Origin: CABMGO01 sp964574775
GTDB lineage: Archaea; Nanobdellota; Nanobdellia; Pacearchaeales; GW2011-AR1
Assembly (NCBI GenBank): GCA_964574775.1
Contig: CAZNOS010000007.1
Location: 1-23,793, forward strand
DNA: 23,793 bases
Reading direction: 5' to 3'
In this document: piece after piece, positions 7,401 to 14,160 of the stretch
Layout of the letters: every line of letters starts with the position of its first letter
How positions within the stretch are numbered: position 1 is the stretch's first letter
Notes under the pieces: model-generated
The model's database searches: none
What the model saw: the letters and a program-made list of their open reading frames with translations, nothing else
Told to the model about the DNA's origin: nothing
Translations under genes and position numbers: made by a program

Positions 7401-7943
7401 CTAATTTTCTTTTATATCTAAAATATTCCTTACTGGATATTCTGTAAACTCAAGATTACGACTATATCCATAATTTCTTATATCCACTTTTCTACCGATT
7501 AAAGTTTTTGCAGTTTTTTGTAATGTATCCGAGTTGTGTTTCCCATATAAAAATGAGTCCTCATTTCTATATCTACCTTTATCTGTTTCTACAATATTCA
7601 CTTTTCTACCTTGATATTCGGACGAAGTTACATTCTCTATGGTGGCCGTAGTTTGTCTAGGAGCAAAATGGGCATGACCCAACAGAGCAGTATATCCGGC
7701 AAGTAAGGCTACTGCACAAATATTTACTAACCTTTTTTCTAATTTTCCTATAGATTTTCTCCCACTAACCGAAGTCATTAACGACATCACCATAAATGTA
7801 AATCCCAGAGTAATGTTAAATTTTGGAGGATTAGTAGATAAACCAATAATTGCCCCCGTAATATTTATTCCAGCGTATAATAAAAATATTGTTCCTAAAA
7901 AAAAGAACATTAAACTAATGAATCTGAAATATTTTTTGTTCAT
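7401..7943 (-). CDS. Membrane protein with a DUF1523-like extracytoplasmic domain
   Basis: A 180-residue protein. Its N-terminal half has three hydrophobic segments (about residues 7-30, 42-56 and 74-88), with basic residues between the second and third. The C-terminal half is soluble and probably faces outward. It reads VETDKGRYRNEDSFLYGKHNSDTLQ, then VDIRNYGYSRNLEFTEYPVRNILDI. The order V-x-T-x-x-G-x-YRNED, D(S/T)-L-Q, then (V)-x-(I)-R-x-YG-(Y/W) and P-N-x-x-x-I strongly recalls bacterial DUF1523, a small inner-membrane protein family without known function. This is a match by eye. A TTTTTAAAC element about 25 bases before the ATG on the minus strand suggests a leaderless message. It is convergent with the RPA-like gene. 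Confidence 0.55.
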   Translation of the reverse strand: MNKKYFRFISLMFFFLGTIFLLYAGINITGAIIGLSTNPPKFNITLGFTFMVMSLMTSVSGRKSIGKLEKRLVNICAVALLAGYTALLGHAHFAPRQTTATIENVTSSEYQGRKVNIVETDKGRYRNEDSFLYGKHNSDTLQKTAKTLIGRKVDIRNYGYSRNLEFTEYPVRNILDIKEN

Positions 7944-8032
7944 ATTTACCCGAGTATATTGTAGTTTAAAAATTTAACGAGAACGACAATAAATTTCTAA
8001 AAAACTAACTACCACAAACTTCTTCTTTTAAT

Positions 8033-8476
8033 TTAAAATTCATACTTTCTACGTTCTTTTCCTTCATTTAACATAAGAGCAGAGATTTGCATAATATGAA
8101 CACCAGCTAAAATTTTGCCAGCTTCTTCTGAACTAATATCATCTTTTGGATCGTATTTATTAAAAGAATATCCTCTTTCCCTATGAACCGCAATATCAAA
8201 TAAATTTTCTCCCAAAAAAGAATAAATAATGAAATCCTGTCCAGAACCATCACGTCTATATCCCAAATTAGTTCCCTTTATGTTGTCAGTAGAATAAAAT
8301 ACTGCCCGAGTAGTTTTAAAAAATGGAAGTTTTGGCCAGGCTCCTTTTTCTCTTAGAATATCTTCTCCTATTTGCCAAAATTCTCTTGCAGTCCTTGGAC
8401 TAGGGAAAGTTCTTGCTAGTGAGACTGCTCTTTCTAATTCGGCGGGCGGAAGTTCATTTATTCTTATTATTTTCAT
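8033..8476 (-). CDS. Hypothetical protein, 147 residues
   Basis: A soluble protein that I do not recognise. It opens with MKIIRINELPPAELERAVSL, a style seen in small regulatory or GNAT-like proteins, but no acetyl-CoA motif is visible. The middle (residues about 60-110) is predicted to be beta-rich, with the run GTNLGYRRDGSGQDFIIYSFLGENLFDIAVHRERGY broken here for description only at its ends. The last 40 residues are helical and end in a basic tail (KERRKYEF). A TTTAAAAA box near 8499-8506 (minus strand) is at leaderless spacing. It is divergent from the nucleotidase-like gene at 8634, and the shared 157-base spacer contains the 12-base palindrome TATTTCGAAATA at 8566-8577. Confidence 0.6.
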   Translation of the reverse strand: MKIIRINELPPAELERAVSLARTFPSPRTAREFWQIGEDILREKGAWPKLPFFKTTRAVFYSTDNIKGTNLGYRRDGSGQDFIIYSFLGENLFDIAVHRERGYSFNKYDPKDDISSEEAGKILAGVHIMQISALMLNEGKERRKYEF

Positions 8477-8565
8477 ATTTTTTTAAACAATTATTTCTTT
8501 TTAAATCTAATTAAATGATTAATAATAAATCAGCTAAAAGTTTTTCCAAAACATAAACGAAATTT

Positions 8566-8577
8566 TATTTCGAAATA
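8566..8577. repeat. Perfect 12-base palindrome in a divergent spacer
   Basis: TATTTCGAAATA is self-complementary and lies between the divergent genes at 8033-8476 and 8634-9173, about 25 bases before the TATA-like TCTTTATCA of the latter. It could be an operator, but a 12-base A/T-rich palindrome is also easy to find by chance. Confidence 0.25.
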
Positions 8578-8633
8578 TGGGAAAATGGATTGAAAAACGA
8601 AATCTTTATCAATGATCATTATTCGAAAGTTGT

Positions 8634-9173
8634 ATGAGAATACTTATAGATATGGACGGCGTCATTGCAAATTTTGAGAAAGGAGTTTTAGACACCTATA
8701 GAAGTCGTCATCCAGATAAACCATTTGTTCCGCTAGAACAAAGAACTTCATTTTATGTTAAAGAACAATATCCCAAAGAGCTTCAACCATTAATAGAGGA
8801 AATTTATTTATCTCAGGGATTTTATCTAGGTTTGCCCGTAATCGAGGGATCATTAGAAGCGCTTTCAGAATTGGTATCTCGTGGAGATGATGTTCATATT
8901 TGCACAAGTCCCTTGAGTAAAAATCCTTTTTGTGTCCAAGAAAAGTATGATTGGGTTAAAACTCATTTGGGAAAAGATTGGGTAGATAGGGTCCTAATTA
9001 GAAAGGACAAAACTCTCGAAGGAGGTAATTTTTTAATAGATGATAAACCCGATGTTACGGGATCACAAATACCTACATGGGAACACATTTTATATTCTCA
9101 GCCTTATAACCTACACGTTAATTCTAAGCGAAGAATGACTTGGAAAAATTGGAAATCGGTAATTGATTCTTAA
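8634..9173 (+). CDS. 5'(3')-deoxyribonucleotidase-like HAD hydrolase (NT5C family)
   Basis: A 179-residue HAD-superfamily phosphatase of the NT5C type, which removes phosphate from (deoxy)pyrimidine nucleotides and so may trim nucleotide pools or salvage nucleosides. Motif I is IDMDGVIANF with the nucleophile D6 and acid/base D8. Motif II is CTSP (T91, S92), the motif III lysine lies in VLIRKDKT (K124 or K126), and motif IV is LIDDKPD (D136, D137). The small alpha-helical cap between residues about 12 and 70 and the overall length fit the family. A weak TATA-like TCTTTATC lies about 27 bases before the ATG. Substrate preference is inferred from the family only; some relatives have other phosphatase activities. 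Confidence 0.83.
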   Translation: MRILIDMDGVIANFEKGVLDTYRSRHPDKPFVPLEQRTSFYVKEQYPKELQPLIEEIYLSQGFYLGLPVIEGSLEALSELVSRGDDVHICTSPLSKNPFCVQEKYDWVKTHLGKDWVDRVLIRKDKTLEGGNFLIDDKPDVTGSQIPTWEHILYSQPYNLHVNSKRRMTWKNWKSVIDS

Positions 9174-9234
9174 TAGTTAAAAATACTCTTCGCTCGATTT
9201 AGATTTTAGTTATCCCCTCCCGAAGGATTGGCTT

Positions 9235-9864
9235 CTAATCTATCAGATAAGAATTAACTATTTCAGTTACAGATTTTCCCTTATACTTCCCTCTTCGAAT
9301 ATGCGAATCCGAGCAAAATTCATCATGTGTCATTTCTGGAATAAGAACATTCTTAATATTTTTTCCATATAACTTTTGTCCGCCGTGAAAAGGAGATAAA
9401 ATTTCAATAGCAAACTTAGAAAATAAATCCTTTTCAGAAAAAATGTTTATTATTTGTGTTGAGTTTAACTTAATGTTCTTATTTTCATTTGTAGAACAAA
9501 TCAGTATAACTTTTTTAACAGAATGGTTTTTAATTTTTTGCAATACTTCTAAGATTATTTCTCCACCAAGACTAATACCCACTAGCATTATATTTCTATT
9601 TTGGTATTGTTTAATTAATCGTATTAGTCTTCTTTTTGCAAAAAATTTAGATATAAAACTAATTCCCCTGCTCCAGTGTAACCAAAAAACAATTCTGTCT
9701 TTAGAATTAAATTTATTTTCCCATTCTTTAGAATAATTATGATATACTGGTTTGTATATTCTTGTTAAACGATAAAATAAAAGAATTAATTTTTGCATGA
9801 ATTTTGCTCGGGACTTAATATACTTCGCACCTGGAACTATTATCACTACCTCTTTATCTCCCAT
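9235..9864 (-). CDS. Alpha/beta hydrolase-fold protein
   Basis: A 209-residue protein with an alpha/beta hydrolase layout. The first strand reads VVIIVPGAKY (residues 6-15). The nucleophile elbow is GISLGG with S98. A later strand, VILICST, is followed by IFSEKDLF, which supplies a probable acid at D146. The catalytic histidine lies in EMTHDEF (H180). All three triad residues are therefore in the right order. The N-terminal third (KSRAKFMQKLILLFYRLTRI) is basic and amphipathic and may lie on the membrane. The substrate is unknown; esterase, lipase-like or depalmitoylase-like roles are all possible. A TATTATATAG-type box about 25 bases before the ATG suggests leaderless transcription. It is divergent from the J-domain gene, with a 155-base spacer between them. 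Confidence 0.68.
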   Translation of the reverse strand: MGDKEVVIIVPGAKYIKSRAKFMQKLILLFYRLTRIYKPVYHNYSKEWENKFNSKDRIVFWLHWSRGISFISKFFAKRRLIRLIKQYQNRNIMLVGISLGGEIILEVLQKIKNHSVKKVILICSTNENKNIKLNSTQIINIFSEKDLFSKFAIEILSPFHGGQKLYGKNIKNVLIPEMTHDEFCSDSHIRRGKYKGKSVTEIVNSYLID

Positions 9865-9990
9865 ATACTAAGAAAACTCTGCCACTATATAATGCTTTCT
9901 AAAAGTCAATTCTTCCCTACGAAATTGCCAAAATCTAAATCTCATTTGCAATATATCCCAAAACGAAATATATATTGCTGAAGAACTAAA

Positions 9991-9998
9991 TTTATATA
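9991..9998 (+). promoter_or_regulatory. TATA box of the J-domain gene
   Basis: TTTATATA is centred 25 bases before the ATG at 10020. Confidence 0.6.
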
Positions 9999-10019
9999 TC
10001 CTGAATAAGTTATTCTCAC

Positions 10020-11111
10020 ATGAACGGATACGGAATATTCGGTGCAGAGATTAAGGAGCCTCCACAAATGACGAGCGCAAGAGCTATGCTCGGTGTCGGT
10101 AGAAATGCCAGTGCTGATGAAATACAAAAACAATACAGGCAATTGAGTATGAGGTGGCATCCAGATAGACATCTAGGAAAACCAACAGAGCAAGAAGCGG
10201 GCTCAAGATTTAAGTTATATTCTAGTGCATATGGACTTTTATCTAAGGCGGGTCGGCAGGTAGAAGCAAACCAAGAATTTCAGAAAGCGCTAGAAGAGCC
10301 ATTTGTCGTCGGAGATAGAGTTTTTTGTTTGGGGTCGTTATATGGAACAAGAATATTCATACCGAAAAATGGTAAGGGGCCGAGAATTACAGATTCTTCA
10401 AGGCTTTTGAGTGGTTCCTCATCGCAGTTTGTAGAATCGTATAGTGAAGCGCAGCACAAGAAATATTTTGGAATTAGAACCTCAATAATGGAAAGTGCCT
10501 TCGCAGATACTCTTGAAATGTTTTATGGTGGACGACCAAATGGCCCAGAAAACGAAGGACTCTTACTAGACGGATTTGTAAATAAAAGCAAAGGCGGATT
10601 GGACGATTTGGTTTGGATAAGAAACAACGAGCTAGGAGTACACGATTTTTTAAATAGAGATTTCGGAAAATCTGCAGATAAATTTGCAAGAATAAATAGT
10701 CAAGTTGCGGGAAATATAATTTTTATGTTTAGATACGGTGTCTGTCTTGAGGCAATGGCTGCAGAGCCAAAATTTAAGCAGAACAATCCAGGCGCATGGC
10801 AACAAAATATGGGTAGAGCACTAAAGTTGTATGACTTATGTATACAAAAACTTCAAGCAAGACATTATTCTTATCCAGATGAATCTAACGATTCTAAAGG
10901 ATGGCATGATCCAAATTCAAAACTAACTGTTATGATGCAAGCAGCCGATGCTTATGAATATGTAGGACAAAAAGATATGGCGAGAAAGCTATGGATAAAA
11001 ATAAGAAAGATCGACCCAGATTGCTATGAGGCACAAGTGAAGGGAAGTAATTTAGCAATAAGACTCCCATATGCTAGGGGTTTACTATCGTTCATGTCTG
11101 GAAGAAATTAG
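10020..11111 (+). CDS. J-domain protein with TPR-like C-terminal region
   Basis: A 363-residue protein with an N-terminal J domain at residues about 18-80. It has ARAMLGVGRNASADEIQKQY, then the Hsp70-activating HPD motif at 47-49 in RWHPDRHLG, then FKLYSSAYGLLSKAGRQ. It lacks the G/F-rich linker, the four CXXCXGXG zinc repeats and the substrate-binding beta domains of DnaJ, so it is a specialised (class III) J protein. The middle (about 85-215) is not recognised. The C-terminal 140 residues are helical with TPR-like features (GRALKLYDLCIQKLQ, ADAYEYVGQKDMARKLW). It presumably recruits an Hsp70 (DnaK), not present here, to a client. It faces three orphan genes on the other strand. Confidence 0.8.
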   Translation: MNGYGIFGAEIKEPPQMTSARAMLGVGRNASADEIQKQYRQLSMRWHPDRHLGKPTEQEAGSRFKLYSSAYGLLSKAGRQVEANQEFQKALEEPFVVGDRVFCLGSLYGTRIFIPKNGKGPRITDSSRLLSGSSSQFVESYSEAQHKKYFGIRTSIMESAFADTLEMFYGGRPNGPENEGLLLDGFVNKSKGGLDDLVWIRNNELGVHDFLNRDFGKSADKFARINSQVAGNIIFMFRYGVCLEAMAAEPKFKQNNPGAWQQNMGRALKLYDLCIQKLQARHYSYPDESNDSKGWHDPNSKLTVMMQAADAYEYVGQKDMARKLWIKIRKIDPDCYEAQVKGSNLAIRLPYARGLLSFMSGRN

Positions 11112-11141
11112 TTTTATGTTAGAATATTTTATTTTCCAGAA

Positions 11142-11582
11142 TTAATCGGAAGGGGCACCAAGCAATTTACGCCATAGTCTTTTAAATTTAGCCTCATCTC
11201 CTTGAGCCAATCCTCTAACAAAATGAGTTTGTGTATGTGCAACTGCGTCATTACCAATGCTTAAAGTTCTTTTCCCTTCTCTTTTTTCACCACGACCAAC
11301 ATCAAAAAATTCATCTTCTTTAAGGCAATCTCCGGTTGGTCTTTGGTAAAGTAAAATTCTATATTCTTGAATTCCTCGACCTATTGCCTGTTGGCCTATA
11401 TATGCCCCAAGTGCATCAATTGCTTCACCAGTTGTTTTCATATTTAATCCGTCTAGGGTTGTTGTAGCAGTTGAAAGCAAGACGTTTTCTAATACTAATT
11501 CTGCACCAACTATTTTCGGGATTCTTCCATCTGGTCTCCTTTCTTGTCTTTCTTGATAAAAATATACTTGTGCTTCTGTCAT
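11142..11582 (-). CDS. Hypothetical protein ending in APSD, 146 residues
   Basis: I do not recognise this family. The protein is soluble and mixed alpha/beta, with a middle section rich in small residues (VLLSTATTTLDGLNMKTTG) and a basic C terminus (KFKRLWRKLLGAPSD). There is no cysteine cluster or membrane segment. A TTTTATAAG box lies about 45 bases before the ATG (near 11625-11633, minus strand), so a leader of about 20 bases with a weak AAGAGA site is likely, unlike the leaderless majority. The last codons share a 14-base identical stretch with the end of the next gene upstream. It is convergent with the J-domain gene and sits in a run of minus-strand orphans. Confidence 0.6.
   Translation of the reverse strand: MTEAQVYFYQERQERRPDGRIPKIVGAELVLENVLLSTATTTLDGLNMKTTGEAIDALGAYIGQQAIGRGIQEYRILLYQRPTGDCLKEDEFFDVGRGEKREGKRTLSIGNDAVAHTQTHFVRGLAQGDEAKFKRLWRKLLGAPSD
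11145..11158. repeat. 14-base repeat, copy 1 (encodes APSD at a C terminus)
   Basis: ATCGGAAGGGGCAC on the plus strand is identical to 11659-11672. Both copies lie at the 3' end of a minus-strand gene and encode the residues APSD in the same frame. Confidence 0.5.
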
Positions 11583-11643
11583 TTTTATTCTCTTAGAACT
11601 ATAGGCTGTTCTCTACCAACACCTCTTATAAAACCAACTCTAT

Positions 11644-12060
11644 CTAATTTTTAAATTTATCGGAAGGGGCACTTTCACGAGAACTAACTGTCTTTTCCAT
11701 ATTTCTTTTTGATTCTATTGAATGCTGATATTCATCAAATAATGTTAAAAGACAACCTGTTATCCCTAACGAATCTAGTTCCCCCTCGGGAATATCTCCA
11801 AAACCGATAAGAGACAAGAGTGAACGACGAAAAACCTTTTTGATATCACTACCGAATGCAACTTCTTCTCCATCTACTAAAAACCTATAATGCTCCCATG
11901 GTTCTGTCCCGGGCTCTTCTGAAATATCTATCCTCTGAATTACCAGCTGACCACCCGATCTTAAATTGTATTCTCTGTGATCTACAACTTTATGGAGCCC
12001 CGGCTTGTAAACTCCTCTTGATCCTGGGAAATCTCCCCCGAAAGGTGCTAATCCTGGCAT
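11644..12060 (-). CDS. Hypothetical protein with C-terminal APSD motif, 138 residues
   Basis: I do not recognise this family. The open frame extends to 12102, but the ATG at 12060 (MPGLAPFGGDFPG) is the better start: the extra 14 residues are codons of the leader, and a small hairpin plus GAGAGAAG lie just before 12060. The N terminus is rich in glycine and proline. The middle is beta-rich (GGQLVIQRIDI, HYRFLVDGEEVAFGSD), then a helical part follows (KKVFRRSLLSLIGFGD). The tail is charged and ends in SAPSDKFKN. No signal peptide is seen. It lies between two other orphan genes transcribed the same way. Confidence 0.6.
   Translation of the reverse strand: MPGLAPFGGDFPGSRGVYKPGLHKVVDHREYNLRSGGQLVIQRIDISEEPGTEPWEHYRFLVDGEEVAFGSDIKKVFRRSLLSLIGFGDIPEGELDSLGITGCLLTLFDEYQHSIESKRNMEKTVSSRESAPSDKFKN
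11659..11672. repeat. 14-base repeat, copy 2 (encodes APSD near a C terminus)
   Basis: This stretch is identical to 11145-11158 and in the same reading frame, four residues (KFKN) before the TAG stop of the 138-residue orphan. Confidence 0.5.
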
Positions 12061-12070
12061 TTTAACTTCT

Positions 12071-12087
12071 CTCAGAAATAGTCTGAG
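12071..12087 (-). promoter_or_regulatory. Small leader hairpin before the 138-residue orphan gene
   Basis: A 6-bp stem CTCAGA/TCTGAG with a 5-base loop ends 10 bases before the ATG at 12060. It touches the purine-rich GAGAGAAG that could serve as a ribosome-binding site. It may modulate translation; this is inferred from position only. Confidence 0.3.
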
Positions 12088-12180
12088 GACTAACCACCTC
12101 AAATACTAAAATACTAATTAATTTTTAAACTTATCTAAAATTCTCATCTTCACAATCTTAAAATAGTTAAAAAATATTTT

Positions 12181-12651
12181 TTATCTTAACAAATTATGTT
12201 GTCTCGCATATTGAACTATTTTCTCAAGAGCCTCTGCTTCTCTTTCATTCTGAGTAATTCTCTTAAAGGCTTCTGTTTCGCCATGTACTGGTTTTACCCC
12301 TTGGTCTCTCAAATTTGATTGCAAGGCCTCTGCTAAAACATACGCCTCAGCTCTCGTGGAAAGATGTTGAGTATTATCGCTATCAAAATCAACCGCATAA
12401 GCCAAAAGTGCACCATCAATATAAATTTCAGGTTCGGCAGCAAATTTAACCATATTACGATCTCTTTTTCTTGAAGCATAACTTGCTCTCGTGTTTTCAC
12501 TATGTGCAAAAACCAATTGCCCATCTAATCCAAATTGAAAATGATTATACACTCTTTTTGTTTCATCAACTAAACAATAGTGGCGGGTAATCGGGCAATC
12601 TGGATCAAAAAACAATTTTCTTTTAGAATCTCCCACATTAATATTTGCCAT
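12181..12651 (-). CDS. Hypothetical protein, 156 residues
   Basis: I do not recognise this family. It is a soluble protein. The N-terminal half is beta-rich (KLFFDPDCPITRHYCLVD, RVYNHFQFGLDGQLVFAHS). The middle has EIYIDGALLAYAVDFDSDN, and a helical C-terminal half reads HLSTRAEAYVLAEALQ then EREAEALEKIVQYARQ. The ATG at 12651 is preferred over the GTG at 12660, because the GTG overlaps the stop of the upstream zinc-ribbon gene while the ATG follows that stop by 5 bases. The tight spacing means it is probably co-transcribed with the zinc-ribbon regulator, which suggests a functional link. Confidence 0.62.
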   Translation of the reverse strand: MANINVGDSKRKLFFDPDCPITRHYCLVDETKRVYNHFQFGLDGQLVFAHSENTRASYASRKRDRNMVKFAAEPEIYIDGALLAYAVDFDSDNTQHLSTRAEAYVLAEALQSNLRDQGVKPVHGETEAFKRITQNEREAEALEKIVQYARQHNLLR

Positions 12652-12656
12652 AAAAT

Positions 12657-13385
12657 TCACTCTTCTTCCAATTTTTCTTTTTCTTGTCTTAATTTTTTCA
12701 AATCAGCCAAGTCGCTTAACGTTATATTTTCTAAATTTTCTTTTCTAGAAAAATCAAATTTATCAGACTCAATTTCTTTTGCGAGTTGATCGTACCTTTT
12801 CTTTTTTTCTTCAGACTTCTGTTTTACTATTTCATCTACGTCGATTGTGTCGTGCTTAGTCTCAATGTCTTCGTAATAATCAACGCCCTCATCTCTTGCC
12901 TTTTTTACCAAGAACATATGTTTCTTCATNNNNNNNNNNNNNNNNNNNNNNNNNNNNNNNNNNNNNNNNNNNNNNNNNNNNNNNNNNNNNNNNNNNNNNN
13001 NNNNNNNNNNNNNNNNNNNNNNNNNNNNNCTAGTAGTCATTTTTTCGTGTCTTCTGGCTTGTTTTAATACCCAGTCGTAATTATGAACCAAATCGCCATG
13101 CTCCTGCTTCATTCCAGGAAATTTCAATTTAGCAAGATTTTTGTGCGCAATCATTTGATCCTTAACCATAATTTTTTGTTGAGGAGAAGACATTTTTTCC
13201 ATCATTTCTCTAACGCTTAATCTTTTTTGAGCCTGTTCGAGTTGCTCTCTTGTAGGTTTCTTTATCAAAGTTACACCCTCTCTAGTAGCACAACTATAAC
13301 AAACCTTACCCAATTTTCCATCAAAAACTCCATCAAACAAAGGAATCATCTCCTCGCTTTTTCCACAAACTTCACAACTTCCCAT
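12657..13385 (-). CDS. Zinc-ribbon, MBF1-like putative regulator interrupted by an assembly gap
   Basis: The start side (13030-13385) encodes 118 residues. It opens with an N-terminal zinc ribbon C4-x2-C7 ... C29-x2-C32 (MGSCEVCGK, VCYSCATREG), as in archaeal multiprotein bridging factor. A helical linker follows, then NYDWVLKQARRHEKMTT, which looks like the first helix and turn of a Cro/C1-type HTH. The gap of 100 N then intervenes. The stop side (12657-12929) gives 91 charged residues ending ENLENITLSDLADLKKLRQE, reminiscent of the C-terminal tail of MBF1-like DPANN proteins. One gene spanning the gap is likely but unproven, because N blocks of 100 do not record true length. A CTTAAAAAG-type TATA box lies about 25 bases before ATG 13385. 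The next orphan gene begins 5 bases after the stop. Confidence 0.58.
   Translation of the reverse strand: MGSCEVCGKSEEMIPLFDGVFDGKLGKVCYSCATREGVTLIKKPTREQLEQAQKRLSVREMMEKMSSPQQKIMVKDQMIAHKNLAKLKFPGMKQEHGDLVHNYDWVLKQARRHEKMTTXXXXXXXXXXXXXXXXXXXXXXXXXXXXXXXXXXMKKHMFLVKKARDEGVDYYEDIETKHDTIDVDEIVKQKSEEKKKRYDQLAKEIESDKFDFSRKENLENITLSDLADLKKLRQEKEKLEEE
12930..13029. other. Assembly gap, 100 N
   Basis: Exactly 100 N, the usual placeholder for a scaffold join of unknown size. It lies inside the putative HTH of the zinc-ribbon gene. Confidence 0.98.
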
Positions 13386-13460
13386 AGAATGTAAATTATT
13401 GGTGTCTTTTTAAGGATTTATGTAATAAAATATACGATTAAGGACAGGTGGGTTATTTTC

Positions 13461-13485
13461 ATCTAGTAACTAAACGTTGCTAGAT
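13461..13485 (-). terminator. Stem-loop after the scpB-glycosyltransferase operon
   Basis: A 10-bp stem ATCTAGTAAC/GTTGCTAGAT (one G-U pair) with a TAAAC loop begins 9 bases after the stop of the membrane-anchored protein at 13495. No long T run follows on the minus strand, so it may be an mRNA 3'-end stabiliser or a processing site rather than a strict terminator. Confidence 0.45.
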
Positions 13486-13494
13486 AACTCTTAC

Positions 13495-14160
13495 CTAATC
13501 ACTTAAATTAAGATATTGCCTTACGTCTTCCGTCTGATTAAAGAAAAATAGTCGTTTTTCGTTCACTATCAAGAGTGCACTTTCATTGCCGTAATTATAA
13601 TCATCTAAAATATTATCAAGTGTACTTATGTTCAAATTTTTAGCGATTGGTATTAGCACCACTCGGTCATTTAGAGATGATTTGATTTCAGAAGATATTG
13701 CAGACATAACTCTTTGTTTCGCTAAGTCTTCGGTTGTCTCTGGATTATAGTCATAAAGATAAACTATTGTGTCATAAATATTATTTCCGCAACGCTCTTT
13801 TATTTTAACACTATTAATCCAAAACAAAGTTCTGAGTATGTCAAATTTTCTATGCTCCTGATTTAAATAGGATTTCGTTAAAATGGCTGACTCTTCGTAT
13901 TCTTCAAATATCAATGCTTGCGAATAAATTTCATTTCCAATTTCAAAATTTCTTTGTATCAGCTCAGGACAAGTATATTTACCAAGATTAGATATATCTA
14001 GTCTATCTGTAATGGTCGTTATGTGATTTTCAGCATCATTATAATATTTGATTAATTCTAAATTTCTATTATATTCTATATTTAATCCTATTAAAAATCC
14101 AATAATAAATAATATTATGGTTAATACAAGTGCCTCAAGAAAATAATATCTATATCTCAT
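13495..14160 (-). CDS. Membrane-anchored hypothetical protein, last gene of the scpB operon
   Basis: A 221-residue protein that I do not recognise. The start at 14160 gives an ATGA overlap with the stop of the glycosyltransferase (TGA at 14159-14157), so translational coupling is likely; the longer frame to 14202 would overlap more. One membrane helix at residues about 7-29 (ALVLTIILFIIGFLIGLNI) anchors a large domain probably outside the cell. That domain is mostly helical (about 30-120). It then has alternating segments with a thioredoxin-like or solute-binding flavour (DTIVYLYDYNP, DRVVLIPIAKNLNISTLDNIL, ALLIVNEKRLFFF). The last stretch resembles the end of a thioredoxin-like fold, but there is no CXXC. 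Two cysteines (TCPEL, ERCGNN) might form a disulfide. It probably assists the glycosyltransferase. Confidence 0.68.
   Translation of the reverse strand: MRYRYYFLEALVLTIILFIIGFLIGLNIEYNRNLELIKYYNDAENHITTITDRLDISNLGKYTCPELIQRNFEIGNEIYSQALIFEEYEESAILTKSYLNQEHRKFDILRTLFWINSVKIKERCGNNIYDTIVYLYDYNPETTEDLAKQRVMSAISSEIKSSLNDRVVLIPIAKNLNISTLDNILDDYNYGNESALLIVNEKRLFFFNQTEDVRQYLNLSD

Noticed and set aside
9443..9736. Plus-strand 97-codon frame
   Set aside because: It is antisense to the alpha/beta hydrolase gene, which has a complete triad order and a promoter.
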